DNA from: Hyperoodon ampullatus | Lineage: Eukaryota > Chordata > Mammalia > Artiodactyla > Ziphiidae | NCBI GenBank assembly: GCA_949752795.1 | Contig: OX457071.1 | Coordinates: forward strand, 76,907,983 to 76,971,982 | Direction: 5' to 3' | Length of the DNA stretch: 64,000 nt | Shown here: positions 25,655 through 36,735 of the stretch, piece by piece | How the letters are laid out: the number at the start of each line of letters is the position of its first letter | Numbering within the stretch: the stretch's first letter is position 1 | Translations under genes and position numbers: made by a program | The notes under the pieces: generated by a model | The model's database searches: none | Told to the model about the DNA's origin: nothing | Seen by the model: only the letters and a program-made list of their open reading frames with translations

Positions 25655-26490
25655 GAAACGATCGGTGTTTATATTCTGTCTTTCTCCAATCACCATTTAA
25701 AACAGCAGAAATCTGATAGCTTTAGAAGCCGTTCCTTATTTGGGGATTGGTTTATAAACTACATGGTTGAAAATACATCCCAGCCAGGGACTTTCTCTAC
25801 AGCTGGTGAGGAAGAAATGAACAAAGCCGGAGCCTAAAAAGACCAATACATTCAATGTGTTCAGACAAATGTCAGCAGCTGCCAGGGAAGATTTCATACT
25901 TAGAATGGTTAGTCGGCTAGAGATTGGCTCTATTATAAGAATGTGTTTCCTCTGCAAAAGAAAAGTTGGAACGCATTAAGTCTTAATGAGAGTTCTAGAG
26001 GTCTGGGCACATAACACACAAAAAAATAATAATAATAATTACAAAGCACAGTTTTTCAAGTAGTTTCAAAGATTTTCAGGAAAAGAAAATAATTAAAAAT
26101 GAGGCTTTTGTCTTGGAAAATAAATAACACAATAGTAATATTTCTGTATGTTTGATGCCCAAAGAATGGAAATCGGCACAGCAGTGCTTCATTTGTGCCG
26201 TCCTCACTTGGTGACATATTCACTCCTTCACTGAATGTCTAATATGTGCGGGGCATTGTGCTCAGAAAAATAAGATATCCTCGCCCACGAGGATGTCAAA
26301 CTGTGGGAGAAATACAATGTTTTTAAAGACACCAAATGCTCTCATAGGATTATGCCCCTATTTGGGGCTTGGAACCATGACTACATGATAGATGCCAGCT
26401 TTCATTAAATGTGTAGAGGAACTGTGAATTAGGCGGCGTGTATACACACAACCACACAACTACATCTTGTAACTGTGGTTCCTGGAAATC
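25655..26490. other. Intergenic, nothing recognised
   Basis: An (AAT)n tract lies at about 26027. No exon or repeat otherwise. Confidence 0.45.
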
Positions 26491-26503
26491 AAGAATAAGC
26501 TTT

Positions 26504-26610
26504 GGGACTTTCCAGGTGGTCCGGTGGCTAAGACTCTGTGCTCCTAATGCAGGGAGCGTGGGTTCGATCCCTGGTTGGGGAACCAAGATCCTGCATGCCA
26601 AAAGAAAAAA
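26504..26610 (+). mobile_element. tRNA-derived SINE, minimal (tRNA-only) form
   Basis: About 107 bp: head 'gggactttccaggtggtccg', intact B box ggttcgatccc, then 'ggaaccaagatcctgcatgc' and an A-rich tail. Flanked by a target-site duplication aagaataagcttt / agaagaagcttt with one mismatch. It lacks the long CHR body. Confidence 0.88.
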
Positions 26611-26622
26611 AGAAGAAGCTTT

Positions 26623-26925
26623 AAGGTAAGACATCCAGGATGTACAAACATGTCCTAGAAACCCTATAATCCCCAGGGACAGAAACGAGCTAGATGTCAA
26701 TAACCCAGAAAAGCAGGACATATGCCGAGAGCTACCAGAGTCAGCAGAGGTGGAAAACGGACCAGAGGTCTACGGGGTCAAGTCAGGTAAGAAAGAGCGG
26801 GAAGATCTCCGGTTAGACAGGCCAGCCCTCTGGACTCATTGGCATTCGGTCAAGCTCATTTGTGATCAGAAGGCAGCAGTGAGGCAAATCTTGAAGAGGG
26901 TAAGCTGACATCTGCGGTGAGTCTA
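26623..26925. other. Intergenic, nothing recognised
   Basis: No features seen. Confidence 0.4.
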
Positions 26926-27125
26926 CAGGGCACTTGACTAGTCGCTTCCTGTGGGACATCTCATGTAATCCCCCAACCCCAAACCCTGAGACAGTGTTTA
27001 CAGTTGAGAAAATTCAGACTCGGAGAGTTTAAGTAATTTGCCCCTAATCACAGTGATCATCCCGGTAGAGGCAGGATGCAAACCCTGTGGTCTGGATCAG
27101 ACAGCTGTGCACTGAGTCCCTCTAC
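26926..27125 (+). mobile_element. MIR SINE (ancient)
   Basis: Core pattern: 'tctcatgtaatcccccaacc', 'gagaaaattcagactcggag', 'gtttaagtaatttgccccta', 'ggatgcaaaccctgtggtct'. This is the MIR core in order, degraded as expected for a repeat older than placental mammals. Confidence 0.8.
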
Positions 27126-27786
27126 TTCCTGCCTGGGACGGACACAGAAAGTGGTTCCAGCAGGTGGGAAAAGTGTGGAAGCTCCAACTGCAGATCAGTT
27201 TAGACAAGCTGGCTAAGGAAAGGGAGCAAGAACGAAGGGCAGATCATGACAAGAGGATCCAAGGGATTAAGTGGTCCAAGTAGATTTAGTGTGGCACTTG
27301 TTCTTTGTTTTCGGTTTTTAGTTTGTTTTGCATAACTTCAAGATGGCAGTGATTATGTGATGAGGACTCTTGGCACCTTTGACATGGGCTGTAAGTTACT
27401 GCATGCCCCAGTAAAGCTTCTGATGGCTTAGGGACATTTCAGAGGCTGAACCAAGTTTATTAAGTAAATTTACTCTGAAAAGTAAAGACCAGTGAATGGA
27501 GGATCAGAGACTACAAAACAAAGCCAAGCCATCTGCCTCAGCTAAATCATTTCTTATAATCAGTGGAATGGCCAGGACTGAGGTGTTGCCCAAGCCTGTG
27601 CTGGGGAAAACACCTGGGTCCCCAATGCTAGAGACATGCGGAAGGTGTGCTGCTGCATCTGACTCGGGGCCAGGTGGGATAATAGACACCATCAAACACT
27701 TTATTAGAAGAGTTTAAAGCCAACACTCAGCAAATAGTGATTGCCTGAAGTAAAGAGACTGACTCTGCAAGTTCATTAAAAACTGC
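27126..27786. other. Intergenic, nothing recognised
   Basis: Short frames at 27496-27717 on both strands lack recognisable features. Confidence 0.4.
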
Positions 27787-28090
27787 TTCACAGGTTCAAT
27801 CCCTGGTCCTGGAAGATCCCACATGCCACAGAGCAACTAAGCCCATGCACCACAACTACTGAGCCTGTGCCCTAGAGCCCGCGAGCCACAACTACTGAGC
27901 CCACGTGCCACAACTACTGAAGCCCGCATGCCTAGAGCCCGTGCTCCGCAACAAGAGAAGCCACCGCAGTGAGAAGCCCGCGCACTGCAACGAAGAGTAA
28001 CCCCCGCTCGCTGCAACTAGAGAAAGCCCGTGCACAGCAACGAGGACCCAATGCAGCCAAAAATTTTTAAAAAATAAAAAATAAATAGAA
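27787..28090 (+). mobile_element. CHR-type SINE, long form, 5'-truncated
   Basis: Begins within the B-box region (caggttcaatccctgg) and continues through the long body to 'aatgcagccaaaaa' and an A/T tail. The tRNA-like head with the A box is missing, so it cannot be transcribed by polymerase III on its own. Confidence 0.9.
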
Positions 28091-28247
28091 TACATTTTTA
28101 AAAAACAGAAAATTTTATTTAAAAAAAAACTACTTCGTCAAAGTTAGACGGCTGGGAAAGAACATGATTTAGCAAAAACCAAAGAGCAGACGAGAATGTA
28201 AGGACTGGAAGGATTTAAAAGACAGCGAAGACGCTTTTTTTTTTTAA

Positions 28248-28415
28248 GTTCGCCAGTTTTGCAAGACAAAAAACGTCCTGGAGATGATGCTGGTGATAGT
28301 TGCACAACAACGTGAATGTACTTGATGCCACCGAACTGTGAGCTAAAAAATGGCTAAGATGATAGTGTTATGTGTATTTCACCACAATTGAAAAATACAT
28401 TTTTAAAAAAGTTTG
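28248..28415 (+). mobile_element. Old L1 3' end
   Basis: Contains 'ggagatgatgctggtgatag', 'ttgcacaacaacgtgaatgt' and 'gtgttatgtgtatttcacca', the classic 3' terminus of older mammalian L1 subfamilies. Confidence 0.8.
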
Positions 28416-28860
28416 CTTAGCTGCCACAGTGAGACAATAGAATACAATTTTTTTAAACCAGGTTGTGTCCTCGAGGTCTGTGCGGAAGCCTGTAGAGCTT
28501 GAGCAGCTTTCTGACTCAGGTAAGTGATTCGGAACGCAGCCCGTAGGATGCCGAGGCGACCCGGTTCCCAGGACCCACAGGGCGTGTCCGTCAGCGCCCA
28601 ACACCAGGGACCCGGTCGCACCGCCTTGATCACGCCCCCCGGGAAAGCGGCTCCCAGCTCACCGCGACCGCCGCCCGGCGCCAGCCAGCCAGCCGCCTCG
28701 CGCGACCCCGGCCCCAGGCCCTCGACCCCCGCCCGGCCCTGGCCCCACAGGACACGTCCCCCCCCCCACACACACACACACACACGGCACGGCGATCCTG
28801 GTGCCACACCCGGCAGCGTGCCCACTCTCTCCCGGCCACTGCGTCCCGCCCCCGCCCAGG

Positions 28861-28911
28861 CCCCGTCCCGAGGCCCCGCCCCGTCCCGAGGCCCCGCCCC
28901 GTCCCCGCCCG
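28861..28911. repeat. 18-bp GC-box tandem repeat in the promoter
   Basis: Two perfect copies of 'ccccgtcccgaggccccg' and a partial third (ccccgtcccc), each junction creating a ccccgcccc GC box. Copy number may vary between individuals or species. Confidence 0.9.
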
Positions 28912-29037
28912 CTCACAGCGCGCGGGCTCGGGGGCGGGGCGGAGACCGCCTGGGTCTCGCGACACCGCGGCCGCGCTCGAGTTCTCGGGCCGCCGTGTGA
29001 AGCGACGCGGACGCGGCGACTGGGCGCTTCCGCAAAA

Positions 29038-29241
29038 ATGGCGGCGGCGGGAGGCTCCCGGCTGGCGGCCTGGGGCGGAAGGCTGCGGCGCGGGCTGGCT
29101 GCTGGCCGGCGGGCCTGGCCAAGCTCCGGGCCCGTGGCGGCGGCAGTGGTCGGCGTGGCCCTGGCGGGAGCAGGAGCAGCATGGTACCACGGCCGCGTGA
29201 ACATGGCGGCGCCCCAGAGCGGCCTCACCGTGATAGCCCAG
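29038..29241 (+). CDS. MICU2: MICU2 exon 1 (mitochondrial targeting region)
   Basis: Encodes residues 1-68 of the mitochondrial calcium uptake protein 2, the EF-hand partner of MICU1 that gates the uniporter from the intermembrane space. The first 55 residues have at least seven arginines (R8, R15, R17, R18, R24, R25, R53) and no acidic residue, typical of a cleaved matrix-targeting presequence. A hydrophobic Ala/Val/Gly stretch follows at 33-48. The exon ends in phase 0 at CAG|gtacgg. The start at 29038 is in strong context (A at -3, G at +4) and overlaps a YY1 consensus. A second in-frame ATG, M56 at 29203, sits in a perfect TISU sequence. The upstream frame stays open to at least 28801, but that text is GC-rich promoter sequence and I do not take it as coding. 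Identity rests on the MAAA.. presequence together with the highly conserved exon 2. Confidence 0.93.
29199..29210 (+). promoter_or_regulatory. MICU2: TISU / YY1 element at in-frame M56
   Basis: The 12-mer gaacatggcggc matches the TISU consensus SAASATGGCGGC at every position and contains a complete YY1 core. TISU directs cap-dependent initiation on very short 5' leaders. Its ATG is codon 56 of MICU2, so a transcript starting just upstream would lack the arginine-rich targeting peptide. Confidence 0.5.
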
Positions 29242-29430
29242 GTACGGGACGGGCTCCGTCCGGCAACCCCGCCGCGCCCCTCAGTCCTCGGACGCCCGGC
29301 GGGTGGAGGGTGCGGGTGAGGAGTGGGGTGCTGGGGCGGCCCCCGGCAGCCTGCGCCGCCCACCCGCGGGGACGGTGGGGGCGTGTCCCGTGCGCCCGGG
29401 CCCGCAGGTGCGCCCCGTGGTCCAGCTGTC

Positions 29431-31159
29431 CTAACAGGTGACCTTTTTAATAATAAAAGAGGCAATCGGCTGGTCGATGCTTGCCAGGTTTGATGGTCAA
29501 CTGTCAGGAACAGTATCACCTGTTGTAAACCTTCATGCTTCCGCGGACTCTGAGTACCACGCAAAAGACGTTTCTTTTAAAACTACCATGTTTGAAAGTA
29601 AAGGTCATGTTCCCTGGTTCAATATCAAATTGTCACGCAAAACATTTGAACATTTGAAAAAGAGTACTACTTTTTAAATATTTAAAGGACATTTTAATTC
29701 TTTTAAGTTTATGTGTGAATATTTTTGAAAATTAAAAGCAGTATTCTTTTTCTGTTGGTTAGATTTACATTATGCCTTTCTAAGTGCCTTGAGTTCTGAA
29801 AAACTCAACGGTCAGATAAAACAAAAGAGAGGAAAGCAGGCCTTGTGAATAAAAGTTAAGGATTGACATACAGTATTTTTACTTGTATTAAATTAAGATG
29901 CCACAAAGTTAAAACAATAACTCTCCCCTCATTCTCATACCATTTCTGATGACAGGTGGAAGGATCTGTCTAACGGTGTTTTTTGTGTCAAGCAATTCAG
30001 TTTATTATCCATCTTTGGTTTCTCTGCCTCTGTTCTCAACAGCTTAATTCATCCTGTTTAGTTAATCTTCCCAAGAGTATCATTTTAACCACATGACGTA
30101 CGCTTCTTCAGAAACCATTAGTGCCTCGTGCTCCCAGGATAAAATCCACATTTTTAAATTTTGTCCTGCAGAGCTATCTGTAGTCACGCTCTGACCTAGC
30201 GCTACTCAGACACACCTTCTATCAAAGGGGTTCACTCCGTGTGCCCAGAAATGGCTTCAGTTTTACCCACTCAGCAATTTGTAGATTCCAGGTTCAGTCC
30301 GTCTGTGTCACTGTGTTTTTGTGGCCCACTGCTAGCCTGTTTGTGTTTTCAATTCCTGACAGGACACTGAAACTTTACACCAGTGTGGTGTTTTGAATTC
30401 TCCCCAGCTCCCTTCCCTCCCTGCAACCTTTGGTAGTTTCAGTCCAGCTAAAGTAATACAGAAACCATTGTATTATCAATGGGTTTACAAGGTCTGTTGA
30501 CACAGCATTTGCTTGATCTGCTGTTGGACCACTTTTATTAAAACAGTGGTTTTCGTCCTTTTGCCACCCCAGTGGACTTGAAGATGACCTCACCTTCCTC
30601 TCAGCAGCAGTGGCTGAATACAGCAGGAATTGAGGGGCCTGTAGTTTGAAAACTCCCTCCACCTCACTGACTCGGGTAACATTTCCCTAAGAGGGGCCTG
30701 TCAATCCCGCCGCCGCCCCGGCCGTCAGTGCCACCGCTGCTTTGGAGTCATGTGTGCATGGTCGAGAACTACTGAGATAGATGTGCTCTTGGTACACTTA
30801 TATGTATTATATAGTTATTTTACTTAGCGTTGCAAGGTGGTACAGTCTTCCTGACATGGACTGAATAATAGTGATAATGTCCTTCATTTTCAGTCATCAC
30901 AGTAAGTGATTTCTCCAATAAAAATAGTGAATTTATACTCACTGACTCATACACTTCAGATTTCCATTGTGACCAGTGCTTGCATTTGTGAGGGTCAGTC
31001 AGGAATTAAGGGTAGAATTCAAGCTCATGAAACAGCAGATATGTTGGCATTTCCCTTCTTTCTTTCTTTCTTCTTTCCACAATTATTGAAGTGCTACCTC
31101 TGTGCCAGGCAGTATGCAAGGAGTGGGGAATTCAAGACACGGTTCAAGTGCTTGCAGCT
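29431..31159. other. Intron 1 segment, possible L2 remnants
   Basis: Mostly unassigned. About 30031-30330 has L2-like text (for example 'cccaggataaaatccacatt'). A (TTTC)n tract lies at 31056-31078. The small frame at 29438-29677 has no recognisable domain. Confidence 0.35.
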
Positions 31160-31174
31160 TGGTGCGGGGGCCTT

Positions 31175-31386
31175 TTTTCTTTTCTTTTTTTTTTTTTTTT
31201 TTTCTGGTACGCGGGCCTCTCACTGTTGTGGCCTCTCCCGTTGCGGAGCACAGGCTCCGGACGTGCAGGCTCAGCGGCCGTGGCTCACGGGTTGCTGCTC
31301 CGCGGCATGTGGGATCTTCCCGGACGAACCCTGTGTCCCCAGCATCGGCAGGCGGGCTCTCAACCACTGCGCCACCAGGGAAGCCC
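31175..31386 (-). mobile_element. CHR-type SINE, short form, antisense
   Basis: Poly-T, then 'ggtacgcgggcctctcactg' through 'gcgccaccagggaagcccgc'. Internal small deletions distinguish it from its relatives (gap after cacgggttgctgctccgcgg and before the B-box region). Short target-site duplication gcgggggc. Confidence 0.93.
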
Positions 31387-32245
31387 GCGGGGGCAGTTTT
31401 AATACAGGGCGATAGGGGTGGTAAGTGCTGGGTGCTCTGGGGGCACCTGGAAGAGCCCCTCCCACAAGCTTGGGTTCCTGAGCAATGACCTGTAAACTGA
31501 CGCCTGTGGGATGAATGGAGTTTGCTGGGCAAAGAGAGGGGGAGGAATACTGCACGCAGGGGAACAGTGTTGCAGAGGTCTGGAGGGAGGAGTTGGACTC
31601 AGTAGGATGAGAGCTGCACGCGATGAGGTTCAGAACAGGTAGGGGTGGCAGGGAATCAGGTCATGAAGACATTTTTATCCTGAGGACAGCAGGGAGCCAT
31701 CATAGGGCTTAACCTTCATGGTCCCCCAAGAATACAGGCATAGAATTCAGGGAGTCTGAATTTAAATAGAAAAAGATTACATTTTTGTTTTCATTGACCT
31801 ATAACTTAACATTTTCTTCATTTCTTGTGAATGTAGGCAACTAGCTACAGAAGTATTAACAGTAACCGACAGTATAACAGCCTCAACCTCAGATCTTGTC
31901 CTGTTCTGATACAGTTGTGACAGATATCTCAAAGAATCACGTCTTTGAAATTACAGTGCTTATTAAACATGCCACCATACCATGTTATTTAATGCATAAA
32001 TCAAGAATTACACGTATTACTGTATTGCAGATTTGACTTGGACCTTTGGAAAGAGTATGGAGACTTTAGTGACTCCACTTTCAATGGATTGAAAGTGAGG
32101 TCGGGAGCTGTTGAAATAATTCAGGAGAGAGTTGGTGATGGCTAAATTAGTGGATGAATTTGAAAGAAGTTTAGAAGATAAATTTGCAGAGTCTAAGTTG
32201 CAGGAGTCTTGTGTAAAATGTAATTGTATTGTTTCAGAAAATATA
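31387..32245. other. Intron 1, possible very old repeat
   Basis: 31480-31720 has the style of an ancient mammal-wide repeat ('aggtcatgaagacattttta', agggagccatcatagggctt), but I cannot place the family. The remainder is unassigned. Confidence 0.3.
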
Positions 32246-32650
32246 CAGGTTCTCCCCCACTATCCAAAAGTAGAGCGTTCCTATGAAACCTTTTGTAAGC
32301 CGAATTGGCATAAAGTGAAGGAGCAGTTAGGACACGTCTTGCTAACGGATGCACAGAATAAATGGAGATGAAGCACAGATGCTCACAGACGCAGTTCAGA
32401 GCTCTGGCATCTGATGCTGAGATGCTGAATGTAGTCCCCAGGGCTGCTCTTGCTGCCTGGGCTGTGCACTGCCCCTTTAACGGCTAGCTGAAAAACAAAG
32501 GCTGAGCACTTTTTTCGTTTTTTGCCTTTTTTCGTAAAAGCGAAAATCTTCTTCAGGTTTCTTTGGGTTAGCGGAAGCGGGTACTGTGTAGGTCTTTGGT
32601 GAATTTGGTGAAAGCGAAGTGGTCTGAAGCGGGGGATCCCTACAGGAGCC
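32246..32650. mobile_element. Probable DNA-transposon relic (Tigger-like)
   Basis: The left part has 'cgttcctatgaaaccttttg' and 'taagccgaattggcataaag'. The right part has 'gtgaaagcgaagtggtctga' and gcgggggatcccta. The two ends look like degraded inverted terminal repeats (caggttctcccccact versus the reverse complement of agcgggggatccct). I recognise the text as a dispersed mammalian repeat; the family name is a guess. The frame 32132-32371 lies partly inside and is not a gene. Confidence 0.4.
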
Positions 32651-33690
32651 CTGAACAAGTGATTACATCTGGACAACAACATATTGCTCCTACAGATATC
32701 CTTTAGGGCATGACTTGCTTTAGAGCATGTCAGCCTGTCAGTTATTTGTCTGTAACCTGCTTCCTCTGAAACATTTAAGTATATTTGAAAACTGTTCTAG
32801 ATTTTAGTATTACTCTCTTTAATATTATTATATTTGATTCTGGCGTAGTAAAATCAGATAAGAAATGATAGAAGGGAGAAGACAAAATTATTCTATTATT
32901 CCAGCCCATTCTGCTTTAAAAGGATAGCTGCATTCTAACCTTGATATATTAAAAAATATAGAAAGTTATTTCATGGAGAAACAGGAGCTCTAGAGTTTTC
33001 AAGTTGCAATGGCAAAATAATTTTCTTCCTGCAGGAATTTCAATACTATGTAAAAGTTTTTTTGCTATTACTGTATTTTGTTATTGCAAGCTAGAAATAA
33101 TATATTGGTAAACCAAAAACTGATGAAAACAAACATCTCCATATTACTAAGTAAATCCTCAATGGCATGTAAGATCAGACTTAAAAGTAAAGCTTTTCTG
33201 AATCATTTTGATATTATAAATCCTTGTAAATAAGGCCTAAAACTGAGGGGGGAGAGAAGTAAAGAGAAAACCATAAAGCCAAAGTTAAGTGCATTACAGT
33301 TTGCAGGTGACAGCAGTGATAATATTTTATTTGTTCTTATTGATTTGTTGCATGAGTATTTCATTTATTCTCTAAATTTTTATAATTTTTGGCCTTATAT
33401 TAATTTTCAAATTATATGTGATATTGAATATATGTTTCCCTGACTTCATAATAGGATTTTTTTGGTTTGCTTTTTAATGAAAAATTTGTCCACCATGTTT
33501 AAGGTAAAGTTGTTTTGTATAACCTAGTCTATAATACTGTATAAATGTTTTTTATTCTAAATAAATCCAAATTTTTTATTCTGTAGATTCATAAGTGTCA
33601 GATTCCCTTTGATATGTTTATTTATATTTGTATTTATAAATCCTTGAAAGCGTTTCTTAACATTTAATTCATTTTTCTTTTCTTTTGTAG
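32651..33690. other. Intron 1, AT-rich, nothing recognised
   Basis: No exon or repeat recognised. Confidence 0.45.
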
Positions 33691-33850
33691 AACTTATCAC
33701 TCCCTGCAATTATTTTATCTTCTTGTTTATTTTGTCTCCCCCAGAAGAATTGCCTCTTATCTTTTTCATCTCTATATTCTTGGTGCCTGAAACATTCACA
33801 GTCACACAATGGCACATAATAAATGTTTATACAAAGAGTAAATAAATGAA
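33691..33850 (+). mobile_element. L2 3' end
   Basis: Ends with 'ggtgcctgaaacattcacag' and then 'cataataaatgtttatacaa', the usual L2 terminal pattern. Confidence 0.6.
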
Positions 33851-34040
33851 CTGCACTATGTAATGAAGTGACCTTGTCTAACTTTGGTTTGATTAGTCTT
33901 TGTAGAAATAATAGGCAGGCAGTTTCTAGAAATGTTCAGAATCAGCTCAGTTACTAAATGTCCTATGTATACTCAATTACACACTTAGGGTCATAGAGAC
34001 ATATGCCATTTTCCCAGTAGGAAACCTAAGTAAATAAGAA

Positions 34041-34135
34041 ACCTTGCTCTTTTCTGCTATATCCCAAGAGCCTAGAAAAGAGTCTTGTGCATAGTAGGTG
34101 TGCTAAGTATTTATTGAATGGGTAAATAAATTGAT
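34041..34135 (+). mobile_element. L2 3'-terminal fragment
   Basis: 'gagcctagaaaagagtcttg' followed by 'gtgcatagtaggtgtgctaa' and 'gtatttattgaatgggtaaa', the most frequently retained part of L2. Confidence 0.65.
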
Positions 34136-34959
34136 GAAATCTATAATGAAACAATAATTGGTATACCTTTGTCTCAAAAGTTTAAAGGTGGGTCCATTTC
34201 ACCTATTACTGTGTATGATATTTAATTTTTAATTCATATTGTCAATGTTTATATCTGTCTTTATGCAGCAAGGTTTTGTCCTGAGCTATCACATTAAAAT
34301 ATCAGAATAAATTTTAGAATAAAATAAATTGCATTTTCATTCCAATTATTGAGATGCTTCAACTTGTAAACCTCAAGCCAATTAAATTATTTTTACATTT
34401 GGAAGATAATCCTGACATATGGCTAAAACCAACTGGATTAATAGACACTATATTTTGATATTGTCGTTAAATGGATGACACACACTTTGTGTAGTATTGA
34501 TTACACTGACTAAAGATTTAAATACAACAAGGTCTGTCTGTTAACAACTGGCTGAATTCCTCTTGGGGGAGAATGGTTTGGGTTTGCATGACCAGTGTTT
34601 CCGTGAAGAGTCAGCCCCCTAAGGACGTGAGTGTGGCTCAGGCTCCGCGGGTGAGGGCGGGCTGCTTGCCTGAGGGCAGGAGAATTTGGAGCACGCAGGC
34701 AAGTCTGGGCGTAGGAACGGAAGGGAAGGGAGAGAGAGGCGTGGGGCTGGAAAGGGTGTGTTCTCTTACAGCCTGCTGATCTCCCCACCTCCCACCCAGT
34801 CTGAAGTCTGGTGTATTCTCAGCGCTTGGGCAGAGTGACGCGCAACGCCTGTGGTTTAAGCAGAGGCGGCATCGGATGGAGCGATGCCCAGGAGGGGCGG
34901 CTGGAGAATGCAGTCCCTCCCGTTCCCAGGCTTTTAGCAGCACTCCTGGAAGGGGTTTT
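34136..34959. other. Intron 1, GC-rich patch, nothing recognised
   Basis: 34600-34950 is GC-richer than its surroundings. No gene features or recognised repeat. Confidence 0.4.
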
Positions 34960-36735
34960 TGTTTGTTTATCCTTCAGTTTTGTTGAGGTGTACTGTATAT
35001 ATTCAAGGTATACAACTTGATGTTTTCTTTGTGTAACAGAGATCATCAGCACAGTCAAGCTAATTAACATCCATCACCTCATGAAGTTACCATTGTGAGG
35101 TGTGTGTGTGTGTGTGTGTGTTGTCTGTGTGTGTGGTTGGTGAGAACACTCAAGATCTACCCTCCTAGTAGACCTCAAGCATATGATATAGTATTGTATG
35201 TATGGTGTATATGCATAGTCATCGTGCTGTCCACTAGGTCTCCAGGACTTATTCATCCTGCGTAACTGACACTTCTATCCTTTGATCAGCATCTCCCCAA
35301 GCCCCAGCCTCTGGCAACCACCATTCTACTTCGTTCTTCTGTGAGCTTGACTCCAGATTTCACAGATGAGTAAGCCATGTAGTATCTGTCTGTCTGTATC
35401 TGGCTTATTTCACTGAGCATAATGCCCTCCAGGATCATGCATGTTGTTTCAAATGGCAGGACTTCCTTTTTCAAGGCTGAATAGTGTTCCATCTTGTGGG
35501 TAAGGGTGTGTATCGATCTTGTCTTTATCCACTATCTGCTGATGCAGACAGGTTCTTTCCGTAGCTTGGCTCTTGTGAATAAAACTGCAGTGACCCTGGG
35601 AGTGCAGATGTCTCTTAGAGATAGCGATTTTACTTCCTTTAGATACATACCCAGAAGCAGGACTGCTGGATCATACGGTAGTTGTAGTGTTAATTTTTTG
35701 AGGGATTTTCCACAGTGGTTTCACCAATTTACACTCCCACCAACAGTGCATGAGGGTTGCCTTTTCTGCACATCCTCACCAGCACTTACCTCTTGTCTCT
35801 TTGATAATAGCCATTCTGACAGGTGGGAGGTGATACCTCATTGTGGTTCTGATTTGCATCTCCCTGATGATTCGTGATTGTCAGCACTGTTTCATATATC
35901 TGTTGGTCTTTTGTATGTCTTCTTTTTTAAAATGCTAATCAGATCCTTTGCCCATTTTTTAATCAAGGTTTTTTTGTTTTGTTTTTTTTGCCATCGACTT
36001 GAGTTCCCTATATATTTTGGATATTAACCTCTTATCAGATGTATGGTTTGTAAATATTTTCTCCCATTCCATAGGTTGTCTTTCACTCTATTGATTGTTT
36101 CCTTTGCTGTGCAGAAGCTTTTTAGTTTGATGTAGTCTTGAGAATTTTTGCTTTTGTTCCCTGTGTTTTTAGTGTCATATCCAAAAAAAAAAAAAAAAGA
36201 TCATTACCCAGACCAATGTCAAGAAGCTTTCCCTATATTTTCATCTCGTAGTTTTACTGTTTTGGTTCTTACATTTAAGTCTTTAACCCATTTTGAGTTA
36301 ATTTTTGTATAAGGTGTGAGATGAGGGTCCAGTTCATTCTTCTGCATGTGGCTGTCGAGCTTTCCCAACACCATTTTTTGAAGAGACTATCCTTTACCCA
36401 TTATGTGTTCTAGGCACCCTTATTGAAGATTAGTTGACTGTAAATGCATGAATTTACTTCTGGTCTCTTTTTCTGTTCCATTGGTCCGTATTATCTGTTT
36501 TTATGCCAGTACCATAGTTTTCAGCACCTGCTACTTCTGGTTTCATTACTGTAGGTTTGTAATAGATTTTGTAATCAGGAAGTGTGATGCCTCCAGATTT
36601 GTTCTTCTCACTCAAGATTGCTTTGACTCTTCAGGGTCTTTTGTGGCTCTATATGAATTTTAGGATTTTTTTTCAATTTCCATAAAAAATGTCACTGAGA
36701 TTTTGATAGGGATTGCTTCGAATCTGTAACTCACT
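34960..36735 (-). mobile_element. L1 fragment, 3' UTR plus C-terminal half of ORF2, antisense
   Basis: Minus-strand translation near 35290-35490 gives MEHYSALKKE and LSEISQIQTDR, the C-terminal end of L1 ORF2. The text continues into more internal ORF2 to about 36735. The frame is broken many times. A (GT)n tract (35098-35121) and an A16 run (36183) lie inside. It is an older L1 subfamily than the 41030 copy. Confidence 0.9.

Larger units (their letters stand above)
28540..29430. promoter_or_regulatory. MICU2: MICU2 CpG-island promoter
   Basis: Dense CpG region spanning the MICU2 start with no TATA box. Visible elements are: several GC boxes (for example ggggcggggcgg at 28931-28942); an 18-bp direct repeat 'ccccgtcccgaggccccg' at 28861 and 28879 with a partial third unit; tctcgcga at 28955-28962 (most of the palindromic BANP/ZBTB33 element); an ETS/GABPA core cttccg at 29027-29032; and YY1 consensus sites at 29035 and 29200. 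GABPA and YY1 sites are usual at promoters of nuclear genes for mitochondrial proteins. The transcription start is not directly visible. It probably lies shortly before 29038. Confidence 0.85.

Noticed and set aside
1..29000. FGF9 coding exons, expected neighbour in mammals
   Set aside because: No FGF-like sequence was found on either strand; the gene probably lies left of the window.
28801..29037. In-frame upstream extension of MICU2 from a GTG
   Set aside because: No ATG, low-complexity GC-rich text including the 18-bp GC-box repeat. The ATG at 29038 gives a typical presequence.
28659..29564. 301-codon minus-strand frame over the MICU2 promoter and exon 1
   Set aside because: A shadow of a CpG island: Pro/Arg/Ala/Gly-rich, overlaps exon 1 antisense, no domain.
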